Position numbers and translations under genes: made by a program | Notes under the pieces: model-generated | Database searches by the model: none | Told to the model about the DNA's origin: nothing | Seen by the model: only the letters and a program-made list of their open reading frames with translations | NCBI GenBank assembly: GCA_031987605.1 | Contig: DALZZF010000005.1 | Span: 62,001-126,000, forward strand | Source of the DNA: JAFAGO01 sp031987605 | GTDB taxonomy: Bacteria; Bacteroidota; Bacteroidia; Flavobacteriales; Weeksellaceae | DNA length: 64,000 nt | Reading direction: 5' to 3' | Shown here: one piece after another, positions 61,941-64,000 of the stretch | Numbering within the stretch: the stretch's first letter is position 1 | How the letters are laid out: each line of letters begins with the position of its first letter

Positions 61941-62867
61941 ATGAAAGTAACCGTAGTTGGAGCAGGTGCTGTAGGTGCATCTTGTGCAGAGTACATTGCG
62001 ATGAAAAATTTCGCATCAGAAGTAGTTTTGGTAGATATTAAAGAAGGTTTTGCCGAAGGGAAAGCAATGGATCTTACGCAAACCGCCTCTTTGAACGGTT
62101 TTGATACCAAAATTACAGGTACTACCGGAGATTACAGCAAAACTGCAGGATCTAAAGTAGCCGTGATTACTTCCGGAATCCCAAGAAAACCGGGAATGAC
62201 GCGCGAAGAACTGATCGGAATCAACGCTGGAATCGTGAAAGACGTTACCGAAAACTTGGTAAAATATTCTCCTGATGTCATTATCATCGTGGTTTCTAAT
62301 CCAATGGATACAATGGCGTATCTGGTACACAAAACTTCCGGACTTCCGAAAGAAAGAATTATCGGAATGGGAGGTGCGCTGGATTCTGCACGTTTCAAAT
62401 ACAGACTGGCAGAAGCGCTGGAAGCACCAATTTCGGATGTGGACGGAATGGTAATCGCCGCACACAGCGATACAGGAATGGTTCCCTTGCTTTCCAAAGC
62501 AACAAGAGCCGGAGTTCCGGTAACGAATTTCCTGAGCGAAGAACAGCAAAACTACGTAGTTGAAGAAACCAAAGTTGGGGGAGCAACATTAACCAAACTT
62601 CTGGGAACTTCCGCCTGGTATGCACCGGGAGCAGCCGTTTCTGTTTTGGTACAGTCGATCGTTTGCGACCAGAAAAAACTGATTCCTTGTTCGCTTCTTC
62701 TTGATGGAGAATACGGACAAAAAGACATTTGTTTAGGTGTTCCTGCAATTATCGGTTTCAATGGAGTTGAAAAAATTGTGGATGTCCCGCTAACCGATGC
62801 CGAAAAAGAAAAATTTGCAGCAGCAGCAGATGCCGTACGCGCAGTAAACGGTGATTTGAAACTCTGA
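61941..62867 (+). CDS. mdh: Malate dehydrogenase (LDH-like type)
   Basis: 308 residues from the ATG at 61941. A frame extended to 61899 adds residues ahead of the Rossmann strand and is rejected. NAD motif VTVVGAGAVGASCAEY with GAGAVG, Asp in LVDIKEG, ITSGIPRKPGMTREEL with substrate Arg, VVSNPMDTMAYLVHKTSGLPKERIIGMGGALDSARFKY, and the catalytic His in AAHSDTGMVPL. It converts malate to oxaloacetate in the TCA cycle. It has its own promoter and terminator. Confidence 0.95.
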   Translation: MKVTVVGAGAVGASCAEYIAMKNFASEVVLVDIKEGFAEGKAMDLTQTASLNGFDTKITGTTGDYSKTAGSKVAVITSGIPRKPGMTREELIGINAGIVKDVTENLVKYSPDVIIIVVSNPMDTMAYLVHKTSGLPKERIIGMGGALDSARFKYRLAEALEAPISDVDGMVIAAHSDTGMVPLLSKATRAGVPVTNFLSEEQQNYVVEETKVGGATLTKLLGTSAWYAPGAAVSVLVQSIVCDQKKLIPCSLLLDGEYGQKDICLGVPAIIGFNGVEKIVDVPLTDAEKEKFAAAADAVRAVNGDLKL

Positions 62868-62892
62868 TACAATTTTTTTTAAAATTTATATA

Positions 62893-62931
62893 ACTGAAAT
62901 ACACCGCTTTAGTGTATTTCAGTTTTTTTTT
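62893..62931 (+). terminator. Terminator of mdh
   Basis: ACTGAAATACAC-CGCTTTA-GTGTATTTCAGT, a perfect 12-bp stem followed by a run of T, 26 bp after the stop. Confidence 0.95.
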
Positions 62932-63000
62932 GCTTCTCCCGATGTAACAGATGATTGAGGATGCTTGTCTAATATTCGTAATCCATGAATTGAATATAGT

Positions 63001-64000
63001 ATGAGAATCCTCTTAACTGCAGCAGTGCTTTTTTTCAGTGGTCTTGCTTTTGCACAAACCAATCAGGACACCATTAAACAGGAAGAAATAAAAGAAGTGG
63101 TAGTGCTTGCTAAAAAGCCAACCGTGGAAAGCAAAGCAGACCGTACGGTTTTTAATGTAGCCAACAGTTCTGTACTTGCCGGAAACAGCACTTGGGAAGT
63201 CCTTAGAATGGCTCCTTTGGTAAGCATTGACAATAATGATGCAATAAAAGCAGAAGGTGAAAATGTAACGGTGTACATCAACGATCGTAAAACCGTTTTT
63301 AAAGGTAGCGAACTGAAAGATTACCTGAAAACCATTCCCGCAGAAAACCTTTCCAAAATAGAAGTCATTACCAGTCCTTCTTCACGCTATGAAGCCGCAG
63401 GTGCGGTTATCAATATCGTTTTGAAAAAACGCGATGATGAAGGGATTAAAGGCAGTGTAAGTCTTACCAATACCCAGAATACCAAAAATTCACAGTACGC
63501 TAATTTCAACGTGAATTATCACCGGAATAAGTTTACCCAGACTTTTACGGGCAGCTACAATAATAATTATTACGTCCAGAGAAATGAGAATACCAATACC
63601 ATTTATGCCAATAATGCGGTGAATATTCTCAATGCGGAAAGTGTATCGTTGTACCAAAGTCCGTCCGCTTCTTCCACTTCGGAATGGGAACTCAATGATA
63701 AAAATAATGTTGGTGTAATCTTGGAATATTCCCAGAGCCACCGCAGTTCCGATGCGGATGCAAACGGAGCGAGTTATCTGGAAAATGTTTTACAGAATAC
63801 CTTTTTACAGAACCAGAATGTTTCGGGATTTTACCGAAATCTCGGAACCAATTTTTTTTATAAATATTACGACAAAGAGAAAAATAAAATTCTCGATGTA
63901 AATGTAGGTTCCAATTATAACAGCGATTCGGACACGAATAATCTGGTGAAATACCCGAGCAATTCTGCAGTTCCTATTGGAACAAGTGTAGTTTCCGATG
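63001..64000 (+). CDS. Outer-membrane beta-barrel (TonB-dependent receptor-like) protein, 3' end outside window
   Basis: The frame starts at the ATG at 63001 and stays open to the window edge (333 codons). Signal peptide MRILLTAAVLFFSGLAFAQ. A TonB-box-like EEIKEVVVLAKKPTVESKADRTVFNV and a plug-like domain follow, with SVLAGNSTWEVLRMAPLVSID, VYINDRKTV and KIEVITSPSSRYEAAGAVINIVLKK. Barrel strands with many Asn and Tyr come next. This is the OMP_b-brl_3 receptor type common in Bacteroidota. The substrate is unknown and the C-terminus not visible. Confidence 0.88.
   Translation, partial: MRILLTAAVLFFSGLAFAQTNQDTIKQEEIKEVVVLAKKPTVESKADRTVFNVANSSVLAGNSTWEVLRMAPLVSIDNNDAIKAEGENVTVYINDRKTVFKGSELKDYLKTIPAENLSKIEVITSPSSRYEAAGAVINIVLKKRDDEGIKGSVSLTNTQNTKNSQYANFNVNYHRNKFTQTFTGSYNNNYYVQRNENTNTIYANNAVNILNAESVSLYQSPSASSTSEWELNDKNNVGVILEYSQSHRSSDADANGASYLENVLQNTFLQNQNVSGFYRNLGTNFFYKYYDKEKNKILDVNVGSNYNSDSDTNNLVKYPSNSAVPIGTSVVSD

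Overview
The window comes from a low-GC member of the Bacteroidota, most likely a Flavobacteriia of the Chryseobacterium/Kaistella type (Weeksellaceae). The evidence is the Bacteroidota -7 promoter box (TAnnTTTG) at many starts, C-terminal type IX secretion (T9SS) sorting domains on secreted proteins, TonB-dependent receptors, an S-box ahead of metB, and several protein families I associate with this group. No search was run, so genus level is an inference.

1-15971 is mostly core genome. It holds two tandem PPK2-type polyphosphate kinases (the first cut by the window edge), mutS2 without an Smr domain, ung, a YceI/porin/YceI operon, a lipoprotein-like gene, a DUF456 protein, an MscS-type channel, pdxJ, an alpha/beta hydrolase, ppk1 and dnaK. 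The gap at 11375-11826 carries short hairpin repeats.

16030-29733 looks like an inserted block. An identical 36-bp bidirectional terminator follows dnaK and recurs 13.7 kb later beside metB. The block holds three modules. Each is a membrane-tethered regulator (signal peptide, TPRs, one TM helix, AraC-type DNA-binding domain) followed by one or two secreted T9SS proteins: HAF/HYR/GEVED proteins, a subtilisin and a beta-helix protein. The intergenic regions between modules are near-identical duplicates.

29836-37947 is largely a sulfur amino acid neighbourhood: metB under a SAM-I riboswitch, an alpha-oxoamine synthase (SPT or cysteate acyltransferase type), a DAACS symporter, metQ-metI-metN, a DUF4395 protein, tRNA-Cys and an EamA exporter with a structured leader.

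38602-50523 repeats the regulator/secreted-protein theme. There is a secreted RCC1-repeat T9SS protein, two tandem TPR-AraC regulators whose DNA-binding domains are identical at DNA level over 350 bp, and a divergent third regulator followed by a four-gene cluster of exported proteins that includes another RCC1-like protein. In all, six TPR-TM-AraC regulators lie in 30 kb next to secreted repeat proteins. This is the most novel feature of the window.

50601-51576 is a cassette of three small genes, two encoding transposase-like HTH proteins. 51668-60666 looks like a metal (probably zinc) homeostasis region: a Fur/Zur regulator divergent from a MerC-family protein, a COG0523 GTPase, a PhoA-type alkaline phosphatase, a thioredoxin-reductase-like flavoprotein, and a TonB receptor-thioredoxin-M14 group behind a perfect 16-bp palindrome. 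The window ends with a nucleoid-associated protein, mdh, and the start of an outer-membrane TonB-type receptor.
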